64,000 nucleotides of DNA from Thioalkalivibrio sp. AKL19. Its GTDB lineage: Bacteria; Pseudomonadota; Gammaproteobacteria; Ectothiorhodospirales; Ectothiorhodospiraceae. The DNA lies in the NCBI RefSeq assembly GCF_000420165.1, contig NZ_ATUK01000013.1, positions 62,001 to 126,000 of the forward strand, given 5' to 3'. Each line of letters begins with the position of its first letter. Positions within the stretch are counted from its first letter, which is position 1. A program made the position numbers and the translations under genes. The notes below the pieces were generated by a model, which was given only the letters and a program-made list of their open reading frames with translations, made no database searches and was not told the DNA's origin. Positions 44,294-51,749 of this stretch are shown here, piece after piece.

Positions 44294-45777
44294 TGGGAAC
44301 GACGCTGATGGTGCAGGGCACGACCTCGGATGCCGGCAAGAGCGTGCTGGTGGCGGGGCTGGCGCGCGTGCTGCACCGGCGCGGGCTGTCGGTGGTGCCG
44401 TTCAAGCCGCAGAACATGGCGCTGAACAGCGCGGTCACTATGGATGGTGGCGAGATCGGACGCGCCCAGGCCCTGCAGGCGGCGGCCTGTGGCCTGGCCC
44501 CGCATACGGACATGAACCCGGTACTGCTCAAGCCCAGCTCGGACCAGGGGGCGCAGGTCATCATCCACGGCCGGCCGGCGGCGGAGCTGGATGCCCGGGC
44601 CTATCACGACTACAAGCCGGTGGCACGCGAGGCGGTGCTGGCCTCGCATGGCCGCCTGACCGCACAGTACGACCACGTCCTCGTGGAGGGCGCGGGATCG
44701 CCGGCGGAGATCAACCTGCGTGCCGGCGACATTGCCAACATGGGCTTTGCCGAGGCCGTGGACTGCCCGGTGATCCTGGTCGCGGACATCGACCGGGGCG
44801 GAGTTTTCGCGCATCTGGTGGGCACGCTGGCGCTTTTGAGCGAAACGGAGCGCGCGCGGGTGCGGGGCTTCGTGATCAACCGCTTTCGCGGCGATATCGG
44901 CCTGCTGCAATCCGGCCTGGACTGGCTGGAACAGGAAACCGGCAAGCCGGTGCTCGGCGTGATTCCGTACCTGCACGGGCTTTATCTGGATGCCGAGGAC
45001 GCCCTGCCGCGCGAGGCGATGCCCGAGAAGACTGCGGACGCGCTGAAGGTGGTCGTGCCGGCACTGCCGCGCATCTCCAACCATACGGATTTCGATCCGC
45101 TGCGGCTGCACCCGGCGGTGGATCTGCGCTTTGTCGGGCCGGGCGAGTCGTTGCAGCCCGCGGACCTGGTCATCCTGCCGGGCTCGAAGTCCGTGCGCGC
45201 CGATCTCGCCTGGCTGCGCGAGCAGGGCTGGGAAGAAGCGCTGCGGCAGCACGTGCGCTATGGCGGCAAGGTCCTGGGGATCTGCGGCGGATTCCAGATG
45301 CTGGGCCACGCCGTGCACGATCCCGATGGGGTGGAGGGCCAGCCGGGCTCCACCCCGGCGCTGGGCTGGCTGGATCTCGAGACCCGGCTCGCCCCGGAGA
45401 AGCACCTGGAGCGAGTGCGCGGAGACCGCGTGCTGGATCGAGAAGCCGGCGTAGAAGGTTACGAGATCCATGCGGGTGTGACGTCCGGGCCCGGCCTGGA
45501 GCGGCCGCTACTGCAGCTGGAACACGGCCCGGATGGCGCGCGTAGTACGGATGACGCGGTGGCCGGCACCTATGTCCACGGCGTGTTCGATACATCGGAC
45601 GCCGCCGAGGCCTTGCTGCAATGGGCGGGAATGCGTAGCGGGATGGAGAAAGGGGAAGACCTGGCAACGGCGCGGGAGCGCGGCCTGGAGCGCCTGGCCG
45701 ATTCTCTGGAAGAACACCTGGATATGAATTGCATACTGACCCTTCTGCAAGTCGAATCGACGGAGCCAGTCGCATGA
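44293..45777 (+). CDS. cobQ: cobyric acid synthase
   Basis: CobQ (CbiP) amidates four carboxylates of adenosylcobyrinic acid a,c-diamide using glutamine and ATP. The 494-residue product begins [20 protein letters not shown], a dethiobiotin-synthetase-like P-loop, and continues [20 protein letters not shown]. The C-terminal type I glutaminase has [18 protein letters not shown] with the Cys nucleophile, and [15 protein letters not shown] with the catalytic His. Its start overlaps the cobD stop and its stop overlaps cobU. It acts before CbiB in the pathway. Confidence 0.96.
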   Translation: MGTTLMVQGTTSDAGKSVLVAGLARVLHRRGLSVVPFKPQNMALNSAVTMDGGEIGRAQALQAAACGLAPHTDMNPVLLKPSSDQGAQVIIHGRPAAELDARAYHDYKPVAREAVLASHGRLTAQYDHVLVEGAGSPAEINLRAGDIANMGFAEAVDCPVILVADIDRGGVFAHLVGTLALLSETERARVRGFVINRFRGDIGLLQSGLDWLEQETGKPVLGVIPYLHGLYLDAEDALPREAMPEKTADALKVVVPALPRISNHTDFDPLRLHPAVDLRFVGPGESLQPADLVILPGSKSVRADLAWLREQGWEEALRQHVRYGGKVLGICGGFQMLGHAVHDPDGVEGQPGSTPALGWLDLETRLAPEKHLERVRGDRVLDREAGVEGYEIHAGVTSGPGLERPLLQLEHGPDGARSTDDAVAGTYVHGVFDTSDAAEALLQWAGMRSGMEKGEDLATARERGLERLADSLEEHLDMNCILTLLQVESTEPVA

Positions 45778-46295
45778 AGACCCTGGTACTGGGTGGCGTG
45801 CGCTCGGGCAAGAGCCGGCTGGCAGAACAACTGGCGGCGGCCAGCGGCCTGCCCGTGACCTACGTGGCGACGGCGCGCGCGGACGATGCCGAAATGGCGC
45901 GCCGGATCGAACGCCATCGCGCCGACCGGCCCGGAGACTGGGGCCTCGTCGAGGCGGGCACGGGCCTGGCCCGGGCGCTGGAGGAGGCCGCAGGACCGGA
46001 GCAGTGCCTGCTGGTGGACTGCCTGACCCTGTGGCTGACCCAGCTCCTGTGCACCGATGACGAGTGCCGGATCGAGCGTGAGCGCGAAGCCCTGATCGAA
46101 ACGGTTCCGCGCCTGCCGGGCACGCTGGTGTTCGTCTCCAACGAAACGGGCATGGGGATCACGCCCATGGACGCACTGTCACGTCGCTTCGCCGACGAGG
46201 CCGGCTGGCTCCACCAGCGCCTGGCCCCCGCGATGGACCGCGTCGTCCTCACCGTCGCCGGCCTCCCGCATGTGCTCAAGGGTGACCTTCTGTGA
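45774..46295 (+). CDS. cobU: adenosylcobinamide kinase / adenosylcobinamide-phosphate guanylyltransferase
   Basis: CobU phosphorylates adenosylcobinamide and transfers GMP to make AdoCbi-GDP, the activated partner for CobS. The 173-residue product shows the P-loop [20 protein letters not shown] at the N terminus, [20 protein letters not shown], then [15 protein letters not shown] with the guanylylated-His region. [13 protein letters not shown] and [20 protein letters not shown] complete the family pattern. ATG 45774 overlaps the cobQ stop. A REP pair separates it from cobT. Confidence 0.95.
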   Translation: MKTLVLGGVRSGKSRLAEQLAAASGLPVTYVATARADDAEMARRIERHRADRPGDWGLVEAGTGLARALEEAAGPEQCLLVDCLTLWLTQLLCTDDECRIEREREALIETVPRLPGTLVFVSNETGMGITPMDALSRRFADEAGWLHQRLAPAMDRVVLTVAGLPHVLKGDLL

Positions 46296-46332
46296 TCCAG
46301 GGTGGGCTTTGCTGCGACCAGGGTGACGAGGG

Positions 46333-46399
46333 TTCGCGGGCAAGCCCGCTCCCACAAATGCATGTGCGGCAGCCTTGTGGGAGCGGGCTTGCCCGCGAA
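46333..46399. repeat. REP inverted pair between cobU and cobT
   Basis: A 25-bp arm (46333-46357, containing CGCGGGCAAGCCCGCTCCCA) and its perfect complement (46375-46399) surround a 17-base spacer. The sequence type closely resembles Pseudomonas-style REP units. It lies in the 127-bp gap inside an otherwise tightly packed operon, so it may modulate transcript stability between cobU and cobT. Confidence 0.8.
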
Positions 46400-46422
46400 G
46401 ACGGATCGAATAGGGAGAACAT

Positions 46423-47484
46423 GTGACCGAAGACTGTGACTGGCTGCAGGTGCCGCCGGCGGCCCTGGACGCCGCCGCCCGGCAGGCCGCGGCTGAACGG
46501 CAGGCCCAGCTGACCAAGCCGCCCGGGTCGCTCGGGCAACTGGAGGCGATCGCCGAACGCCTGGCCGGGATGCAGGGCCAGGAAAAGCCCGCGCTGGAGA
46601 ACGTCCACATCGCGGTGTTTGCCGGCGATCACGGCGTGGTGGCCGAAGGCATTTCGCGCTTTCCGCAGGCCGTGACGGCACAAATGGTCGCGAACTTCGC
46701 CACTGGCGGGGCGGCAATCTCCGTGCTCGCGCGGCACCTGGGCGCCTCTATCGAGGTGATCAACCTGGGCACGGTTGCGGAGCCGCCCGCCGTCAGCGGT
46801 GTGCAGCAACTGAACCTGGGCCCCGGCACCGCGAACCTCGCACGCGAGCCGGCCATGACGTCGGCGCAACTGGAACGCGCCCTGAACGCCGGCCGCCAGT
46901 GCGCGGAGCGCGCGCGGCGCAGCGGGGCCCAACTGTTCGTCGGCGGCGAGATGGGGATCGGAAACACGACCTCCGCCGCCGCGTTGGCCTGTTCCCTGCT
47001 GGATCTGCCGCCCGCCGATCTGGCCGGGCCCGGCACGGGCCTGGATGAGAATGGGGTCCGGCACAAGGCCGAGGTCATCGAACAGGCGCTACAGACCCAT
47101 GCGGACGTGCGGGGCGACGCCCTTGGCAGCCTGCGCTGCCTGGGTGGCTTCGAGATTGCGGGGCTGGCCGGGGCGTATATCGCTGCGGGGCAGATCGGCC
47201 TGCCGGTGCTGGTGGACGGCTTCATCAGCACCTCGGCGGCGCTGGTGGCCGAGCGCCTGTGCCCGGGTACGGCGGACTGGTTCTTCTATGCTCATACCTC
47301 GGCGGAGCCGGGTCACCAGCGCCTGCTGGCGGCGCTGGAGGCCGAGCCGCTGCTTGATCTCGGCATGCGCCTGGGCGAGGGGAGCGGGGCGGCCACGGCC
47401 GTGCCCCTGCTGCGCCTGGCCTGCGAACTGCACTCCGGCATGGCCACCTTCGCCGAGGCGGGTGTCAGTGGAGAGGCCGGTTGA
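46423..47484 (+). CDS. cobT: nicotinate-nucleotide--dimethylbenzimidazole phosphoribosyltransferase
   Basis: CobT makes alpha-ribazole phosphate from the BluB product and nicotinate mononucleotide. The 353-residue product has [20 protein letters not shown] near the N terminus, [20 protein letters not shown], and [20 protein letters not shown]. Near the C terminus [20 protein letters not shown] carries the catalytic Glu. The start is GTG 46423 with AGGGAGAAC just upstream; an overlapping ATG at 46421 is out of frame and stops at once. The stop overlaps the cobC start. Confidence 0.96.
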   Translation: MTEDCDWLQVPPAALDAAARQAAAERQAQLTKPPGSLGQLEAIAERLAGMQGQEKPALENVHIAVFAGDHGVVAEGISRFPQAVTAQMVANFATGGAAISVLARHLGASIEVINLGTVAEPPAVSGVQQLNLGPGTANLAREPAMTSAQLERALNAGRQCAERARRSGAQLFVGGEMGIGNTTSAAALACSLLDLPPADLAGPGTGLDENGVRHKAEVIEQALQTHADVRGDALGSLRCLGGFEIAGLAGAYIAAGQIGLPVLVDGFISTSAALVAERLCPGTADWFFYAHTSAEPGHQRLLAALEAEPLLDLGMRLGEGSGAATAVPLLRLACELHSGMATFAEAGVSGEAG

Positions 47485-48047
47485 GCACGGATTCCGCACG
47501 CATCGGCCTGCTGCGCCACGGCGAGACCACCGGCCAGGGGTTTTGTGGTCGCGGCAGCGATGTCCCGCTAACGGAAGCCGGCTGGGGCGCGATGCGCGAC
47601 ACACTCGCGCGTGACGCCGGCTGGGATCGCGTCGTCTGCTCGCCGTTGATGCGCTGCCTGGGGCCTGCCGAGGCGTTTGCCGAGGAGGCGGGTGTGCCAC
47701 TCGCCGTGGACGAACGCCTGGCCGAACTCGATTTCGGCGACTGGGAAGGCCGTACGGCGGCGGCGCTGATGGAGACGCATGCCGACGCTCTGGGCCGTTT
47801 CTGGCAGGATCCGCTGAATCACCCGCCGCCCAATGGTGAGTCGCTTTCGGATTTTCGCGAGCGTGTCGTCGCCGGCTGGAATGACCTGGCGCCGAACGAA
47901 GGCGAGCGCGTGCTCGTGATCGCGCACGGCGGGGTCATCCGCCTGATCCGTGCCCTGCAGGAGGGTTGGCCGCTGGAAAAACTCTTGAGCATCGACGTCC
48001 CGCTCGCTTCCCTGCATATTGTCGAGCCATGGGAGCCCTATCCATGA
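47481..48047 (+). CDS. cobC: histidine phosphatase, probable alpha-ribazole-5'-phosphate phosphatase
   Basis: A 188-residue phosphoglycerate-mutase-like phosphatase. [20 protein letters not shown] has the catalytic RHG motif near the N terminus; the second His is in [31 protein letters not shown] with its Glu is also typical. In the cobalamin pathway CobC removes the 5' phosphate from alpha-ribazole phosphate or from the final cobalamin phosphate. The start is TTG 47481, overlapping the cobT stop as TTGA, a rare start but supported by the RHG motif spacing and coupling. General phosphatase function is firm; the substrate is from context. Confidence 0.88.
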   Translation: MSTDSARIGLLRHGETTGQGFCGRGSDVPLTEAGWGAMRDTLARDAGWDRVVCSPLMRCLGPAEAFAEEAGVPLAVDERLAELDFGDWEGRTAAALMETHADALGRFWQDPLNHPPPNGESLSDFRERVVAGWNDLAPNEGERVLVIAHGGVIRLIRALQEGWPLEKLLSIDVPLASLHIVEPWEPYP

Positions 48048-48100
48048 ATCTCCTGCCCTTGGTGCGGAAAGCCCCTGTGGGTGATCTTGTGAGGGCTCTT

Positions 48101-48177
48101 GTGGGAGCGTGCTTGCACGCGAAGCCCCTGCCCGCGCGGGACTCTGGCAGGGGCTTCGCGTGCAAGCACGCTCCTAC
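48101..48177. repeat. REP inverted pair between cobC and cobS
   Basis: Two 32-bp arms (48101-48132 and 48146-48177) are complementary with one mismatch and share the core GCGTGCTTGCACGCGAAGCC, which is itself palindromic in part. They lie in the 220-bp gap between cobC and cobS. The outer ends GTGGGAGC/GCTCCTAC match those of the other REP pairs in this window, while the core differs. Confidence 0.8.
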
Positions 48178-48267
48178 GGCAGGGCCGGGGCTCCGGGGGA
48201 GCAACCGCCCCTGTGGACCCGGCCCGGGCCTCGAACCCATGACGCCAGAGACCGAACGGGCACTGAC

Positions 48268-49041
48268 ATGAACCCCGTGATAACACCCCTCTGGCTGGCC
48301 ATCCAGTTCCTCACACGCCTGCCGACCCCCGCGCTGGAGCCGCGCCCCGAGGATCTGGGGCGTTCCGTGCTGACCTATCCGCTGGTCGGGCTCATCCTGG
48401 GTCTGATCGTGGTGATTGTCGGAATCGCGCTGTCCGCCATTCCCGGGGCGCCGGCGCTTCTTGTCGCGGCCCTGGTGCTGACGTTCTGGGTGGCCCTGAC
48501 TGGCGCGCTGCACCTGGACGGGCTGGCGGATACGGTGGATGCCTGGGTCGGCGGTCAGCGGCACCCGGAGCGTGCCCGCGGGATCATGAAGGATCCTGCC
48601 TGTGGCCCGATGGCGGTCGCCGCCCTGATCCTGGTGCTGTTGCTGAAAGGCACGGCACTGGTGGCCGTGATGGAGACGGGGGCGTGGATGGCCCTGCTGC
48701 TCGCGATCGTGCTGGGGCGGATGGTGCCTCCGGTACTGTTCCTGACCACGCCCTACGTGAACCCGGTGGGGCTGGGGGCCGAGATGGCGCAGCACCTGCC
48801 GCGCAGGGCCGCGATCGGCGTGGTCGGCGCCACGGCCCTGCTGAGCCTGATACTGGGGATGGTCTCCGGTCTCTGGGGGGTGATACCAGCGCTTGTCGCC
48901 GTCGGCCTGTTGCTGTGGGGTGCGACCCACCTCCTCAAGGGCTGGCTCGGCGGCTTCACCGGCGACACCGTCGGAGCCACGCTGGAGCTGGTGGAGACAT
49001 CGGTGCTGGTCATCCTGGTGCTAACGCTTGGGCTCCATTAG
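48268..49041 (+). CDS. cobS: adenosylcobinamide-GDP ribazoletransferase (cobalamin synthase)
   Basis: CobS is the inner-membrane enzyme that joins AdoCbi-GDP with alpha-ribazole to finish cobalamin. The 257-residue product begins with LAIQFLTRLPTPALEPRPED, a family hallmark, and has ALTGALHLDGLADTVDAWVG and RHPERARGIMKDPACGPM, which contain the conserved acidic and basic residues. Five to six hydrophobic helices are visible. It closes the bluB-cbiB-cobD-cobQ-cobU-cobT-cobC-cobS series. The stop lies 7 bp before the second structured repeat element. Confidence 0.95.
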   Translation: MNPVITPLWLAIQFLTRLPTPALEPRPEDLGRSVLTYPLVGLILGLIVVIVGIALSAIPGAPALLVAALVLTFWVALTGALHLDGLADTVDAWVGGQRHPERARGIMKDPACGPMAVAALILVLLLKGTALVAVMETGAWMALLLAIVLGRMVPPVLFLTTPYVNPVGLGAEMAQHLPRRAAIGVVGATALLSLILGMVSGLWGVIPALVAVGLLLWGATHLLKGWLGGFTGDTVGATLELVETSVLVILVLTLGLH

Positions 49042-49048
49042 CCCTGAA

Positions 49049-49328
49049 GGAAACACTGATCCATGTACACACTCGCGTTGGCACCCCAGGTATTCCGAGA
49101 CAAGGCGCGGTGCGCAGCGGGTAGTGGTTCTACCGGCAAAGACGCAACGCAGGATCGGCGAACCTGGGGTGCCAACCCCGAATGGGCTCGGCCGCCCGTT
49201 GTTATCAAAAACGGGCGCGCGCTCGGCGTTGCGATTCCCTTGTGCAGAATGACTGCACGGCAGTCATCGCGCCTTGCTTGCACGCAAAAGCGACTCGAGC
49301 GCGAGCGTGTACATGGATCAGTGTTTCC
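49049..49328. mobile_element. multi-stem inverted-repeat element (MITE-like), copy 2
   Basis: A 280-bp element with 29-bp terminal inverted repeats (one mismatch) beginning GGAAACACTGATCCATGTAC. It shares the terminal bases and the core TTCCGAGACAAGGCGCGGTG with copy 1 at 7183-7403 but is 59 bp longer. Internal stems include a perfect 14-bp pair (49078-49091 with 49162-49175), CGCCCGTT/AACGGGCG and GTGCAG/CTGCAC. It lies between the convergent cobS and ribbon-helix-helix genes, and its right end touches the latter's stop codon. No transposase is present. Confidence 0.8.
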
Positions 49329-49559
49329 TTAATGCGGCGAGGCCCTTCCCATCGCCTTGTCCAGCAGCTCAAGCCCTTCTTGCTCCTGGCCCTGACCGCG
49401 CTCGGCGCGCATCCGGACACGGGTTTCCGCGTCGTGCTCGGCAATCATCAGCATGGCCATCTCGTCCACGAGCTGATTTACGCTAGTGCCGCGTTCGCGT
49501 GCCAACGCCTTCAGGCGTTTGTACTTCCCGTCAGGCAAACGAATCGTCAAGCGAGCCAA
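49329..49559 (-). CDS. small ribbon-helix-helix protein
   Basis: A 76-residue protein beginning MARLTIRLPDGKYKRLKALA, then RERGTSVNQLVDEMAMLMI, the beta-strand/helix/helix pattern of CopG/Arc or HicB-type antitoxin DNA-binding domains. TTG 49559 is chosen because GGGAGA lies 7-12 bases upstream; an in-frame TTG at 49610 would add 17 residues unlike the family. No toxin gene is adjacent. The stop codon abuts the end of the inverted-repeat element, so the original C terminus could have been altered by that insertion. It may be a stand-alone repressor or an orphan antitoxin. Confidence 0.65.
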   Translation of the reverse strand: MARLTIRLPDGKYKRLKALARERGTSVNQLVDEMAMLMIAEHDAETRVRMRAERGQGQEQEGLELLDKAMGRASPH

Positions 49560-49686
49560 TGATGTGTCTCCCGTTGCAGGATCCGGATGAGGTATGTCGG
49601 AAGTTAGCAAAACCTGTCATCGAATGGTCACGTCATTGCCGCATACTTTCGCAATGACCTCGACTGCGAGACTTAACCCCGCCCGC

Positions 49687-50280
49687 ATGACCCTGCGCTC
49701 GCTCGTAAACCCGCTTGGGGCGGTGCGTGATGCGCGGGCAATCGAACCCGCCCCGCCGTGGTGGCAGACATTCCTTCGGCTGGCGTTGCCGGTGCTGCTG
49801 GTGAGTGTGGTCGCGAGCCAATGGCTTTACCAGGTGATCCCGCCCGGCCTGCCGCCGGAGGCAATGCCGGGCGCCTGGGGCTTTGGCGTCTACAGCGTGC
49901 TGGCGATGAGCATCGGGGTCCTGGGGATGGCCGGGTCCGCGCACTACCTGACCGATCTGTTCCAGGGCTACTCGCACCCGGACCGGGCGATGCTCGCCGT
50001 CACGGTCGGGCTGTTGCCCGCCTGGGTCGGCAAGGTGGTCGCGGCGTTCCCGTGGCCCTGGGGCAACGGCATCGCGTTGTTGCTGATCCTGTATTCCCTC
50101 TGGCTGATCTACTGGTCGCTGCGCGAGATCATCGGCCTGCGCCGCGGCAACCGGATCGGCCTGTTCGTGGCCACCATCTTCTGCGGTGCCTTCATCACCC
50201 TGATCTTCGGCTGGCTCCTGATGGACCTGATCCCCGGTGCCACACCCGATCATCGCATCGGCACCACCTGGCTGATCTGA
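49687..50280 (+). CDS. Yip1-family-like multi-pass membrane protein
   Basis: A 197-residue membrane protein with about five hydrophobic helices. The opening MTLRSLVNPLGAVRDARAIE, followed by PPWWQTFLRLALPVLLVSVV and a small polar loop, resembles the bacterial Yip1 domain family. Near the C terminus are AFITLIFGWLLMDLIPG and a short soluble end. Function is unknown; such proteins are widespread in gammaproteobacteria. The start is uncertain: the frame is open to 49594, and ATGs at 49654 and 49687 are candidates, the latter preferred for its family-like N terminus. A REP pair follows the stop. Confidence 0.7.
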   Translation: MTLRSLVNPLGAVRDARAIEPAPPWWQTFLRLALPVLLVSVVASQWLYQVIPPGLPPEAMPGAWGFGVYSVLAMSIGVLGMAGSAHYLTDLFQGYSHPDRAMLAVTVGLLPAWVGKVVAAFPWPWGNGIALLLILYSLWLIYWSLREIIGLRRGNRIGLFVATIFCGAFITLIFGWLLMDLIPGATPDHRIGTTWLI

Positions 50281-50306
50281 GCCCCCTCGTTGGCGGGGTA
50301 ACACTT

Positions 50307-50387
50307 GTAGGAGCCCAGCCCTCTGGGCGATTTACCTTCATCAATGCCAGATGCCCGGCCCGATCGCCCAGAGGGCTGGGCTCCTAC
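50307..50387. repeat. REP inverted pair after the Yip1-like gene
   Basis: Perfectly complementary 25-bp arms (50307-50331 and 50363-50387), containing GGAGCCCAGCCCTCTGGGCG, flank a 31-base spacer. It lies between the convergent Yip1-like gene and the truncated MNT partner, 22 bp beyond the latter's stop. Confidence 0.8.
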
Positions 50388-50408
50388 AGTAGCGGGACCG
50401 GCGGTGGA

Positions 50409-50555
50409 CTATCGCGTTGCGTGGGTGGTGTGGAGCCAAGGTTGAATTCCGGGTCCTGTGTACAAAGCCTCTGAAACGCCGAGCAGATGTTCGTCTTCGC
50501 GATCGACCCGCTCGGCAAGGCGAACGGGCCGTTGCTGTGGCGTTGCGGCGGTCAC
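50409..50555 (-). pseudogene. truncated partner of the minimal nucleotidyltransferase
   Basis: A 48-codon frame starting GTG 50555, overlapping the nucleotidyltransferase stop as GTGA. It reads RLAERVDREDEHLLGVSEAL and then loses sense (YTGPGIQPWLHTTHATR, stop). The first ~32 residues look like the N-terminal helix of the short helical partners commonly encoded right after MNT genes, which are usually around 100 residues or more. The rest seems deleted up to the REP pair that begins 22 bp further on. The assignment rests on pattern and position only. Confidence 0.5.
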
Positions 50556-50851
50556 AGGGCCACACCCGTGCGGTCGGCATGCGTATCAATGGGGCGGGGC
50601 GGCGCGCCGCGCGGATGCACGACGATATCCACACGGCGTTCGCCCAGTTGGCGTTGCAGTGCCACGTACAGGCGCAGTTCCTGGTCCAGCAGTTCATTCG
50701 GTGTGCCGTCCGCCTCGATGTAGAGGTCGATGTCGCCGCCACGCGCGGCATCGTCCACGCGCGAGCCGAACAGCTTCACGCGAGCATCCGGCCCGAATGC
50801 ACGGCGCACTTCCTCGCGGATGATCGTCTGTTGTTCGTCCGTCAGGCGCAT
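50552..50851 (-). CDS. minimal nucleotidyltransferase (MNT) domain protein
   Basis: A 99-residue protein with the polymerase-beta-like nucleotidyltransferase signature VKLFGSRVDDAARGGDIDLY (residues 25-44): GSR, then the paired acids DID. A third acid may be in RRVDIVVHPRG. Such MNT proteins act with HEPN-type partners, as antitoxins that adenylylate a HEPN RNase in the best-known case. Here the partner frame that follows is very short, so the pair is probably broken. It lies among repeats in an accessory stretch. Confidence 0.8.
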   Translation of the reverse strand: MRLTDEQQTIIREEVRRAFGPDARVKLFGSRVDDAARGGDIDLYIEADGTPNELLDQELRLYVALQRQLGERRVDIVVHPRGAPPRPIDTHADRTGVAL

Positions 50852-50951
50852 CGCTCAAGTATATCAAGGCCCTGGGGCATATACCCGAACCGTCTCACCT
50901 CCGACCTCCACCACCGTCAGCCCGCGAACCAGCCGCGAATCCACCACCTCT

Positions 50952-51067
50952 GTCATTGCGAGGAGCACAGCGACGAAGCAAGCGCTCGGGACAAGCAGAG
51001 TGCTGGATTAAAACGCCTTGCGCCCTGCCAGCCGATTGCCACGTCGCCTGCGGCTCCTCGCAATGAC
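50952..51067. repeat. inverted-repeat element with ends GTCATTGCGAGGAGC/GCTCCTCGCAATGAC
   Basis: Perfect 15-bp ends at 50952-50966 and 51053-51067 enclose a 116-bp block. This is a distinct family from the GTCATCCCGG elements that begin 68 bp further on. Similar ends are common in dispersed repeats of many proteobacteria. No coding potential. Confidence 0.7.
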
Positions 51068-51134
51068 GGGATGTAATCGCCACCCTTGAGCGGCCGGGTC
51101 GCGGCCCTCGTTTCCGTGCGGTCCCGCCACCCGA

Positions 51135-51253
51135 GTCATCCCGGAAACCGCGCAGCGGTTATCCGGGATCTCCGCCGCTGAATGTGGCGCAGACGTCGGG
51201 GTGTTCGCGCGTGGGGAGATCCCGGCTCTCCGCTTTGCTCCGGCCGGGATGAC
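51135..51253 (+). repeat. GTCATCCCGG double-hairpin element, copy 1
   Basis: Left arm GTCATCCCGGAAACCGCGCA folds on itself (GGAAACCGC/GCGGTTATCC). The right arm ends CGGCCGGGATGAC. GGGATCTC and GAGATCCC near the loop can pair. This is the forward orientation of a ~118-bp family with ten copies between here and 58200. Downstream, weaker right-arm-like pieces (GCGGCCAGGATGATG) continue to about 51290. Confidence 0.8.
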
Positions 51254-51366
51254 GGGAAGGGGTGCGTTGCGGCCAGGATGATGGCGAAGGAGGGGCTCGT
51301 CGGGATAACGGCCGGGGGATGCGCACTGGCTGGAGGCACGCACGTTGGGAATGACCACCCACCCCC

Positions 51367-51485
51367 GTCATCCCGGAAACCGCGCAGCGGTTATCCGGGA
51401 TCTCCGTCGTTGGGGGTGGCGCAGACGTCGGAGTGTTCCCCCATGAGGAGATCCCGGCTCTTCGCTTCGCTCCGGCCGGTGATGA
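51367..51485 (+). repeat. GTCATCCCGG double-hairpin element, copy 2
   Basis: Forward orientation. The left arm is intact; the right arm is imperfect (ends CCGGCCGGTGATGAAG), followed at 51496-51511 by another right-arm-like end CTGCGGCCGGGATGAC. The loop keeps the GCGCAGACGTCGGAGTGTTC core seen in copy 1. Confidence 0.7.
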
Positions 51486-51600
51486 AGGACAGGGGCTGCG
51501 GCCGGGATGACCGAGAAGGCCCTGGTGGGCGGAGTGCGGTCCGGATGATGGCTGGGCATCGGTGCGTGGCGTTACGGTTTCGCGGCCGGAGGAACTGGGG

Positions 51601-51618
51601 GCGGCAAGGAATTGCCGC
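51601..51618. other. palindrome upstream of the flagellin promoter
   Basis: GCGGCAA GGAA TTGCCGC is a perfect 7-bp inverted repeat 28 bp before the putative sigma28 -35 element. It could be a regulator site or a small hairpin; nothing more can be said. Confidence 0.3.
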
Positions 51619-51645
51619 GGGTCGAAAAAAATTTCGATGCAGGGC

Positions 51646-51672
51646 TAAAGGTTCCTGGGCAAGGGTCGTTAA
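51646..51672 (+). promoter_or_regulatory. sigma28 (FliA) promoter for flagellin
   Basis: TAAAGGTT, an 11-base spacer and GTCGTTAA closely follow the FliA consensus TAAAGTTT-N11-GCCGATAA. It lies 77 bp upstream of the flagellin ATG, as expected for a class III flagellar gene. Confidence 0.7.
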
Positions 51673-51749
51673 GGCTTCTGAGAGCGGGGATCAACCCGTT
51701 CACCAGAACCGCCCGAGGCGGTGACGAACGACTCTACAGGAGAGCGATC

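Noticed and set aside
49329-50280. Toxin-antitoxin pair for the ribbon-helix-helix protein
   Set aside because: Its neighbours are a divergent membrane protein and a repeat element; no toxin-like frame overlaps or follows it.
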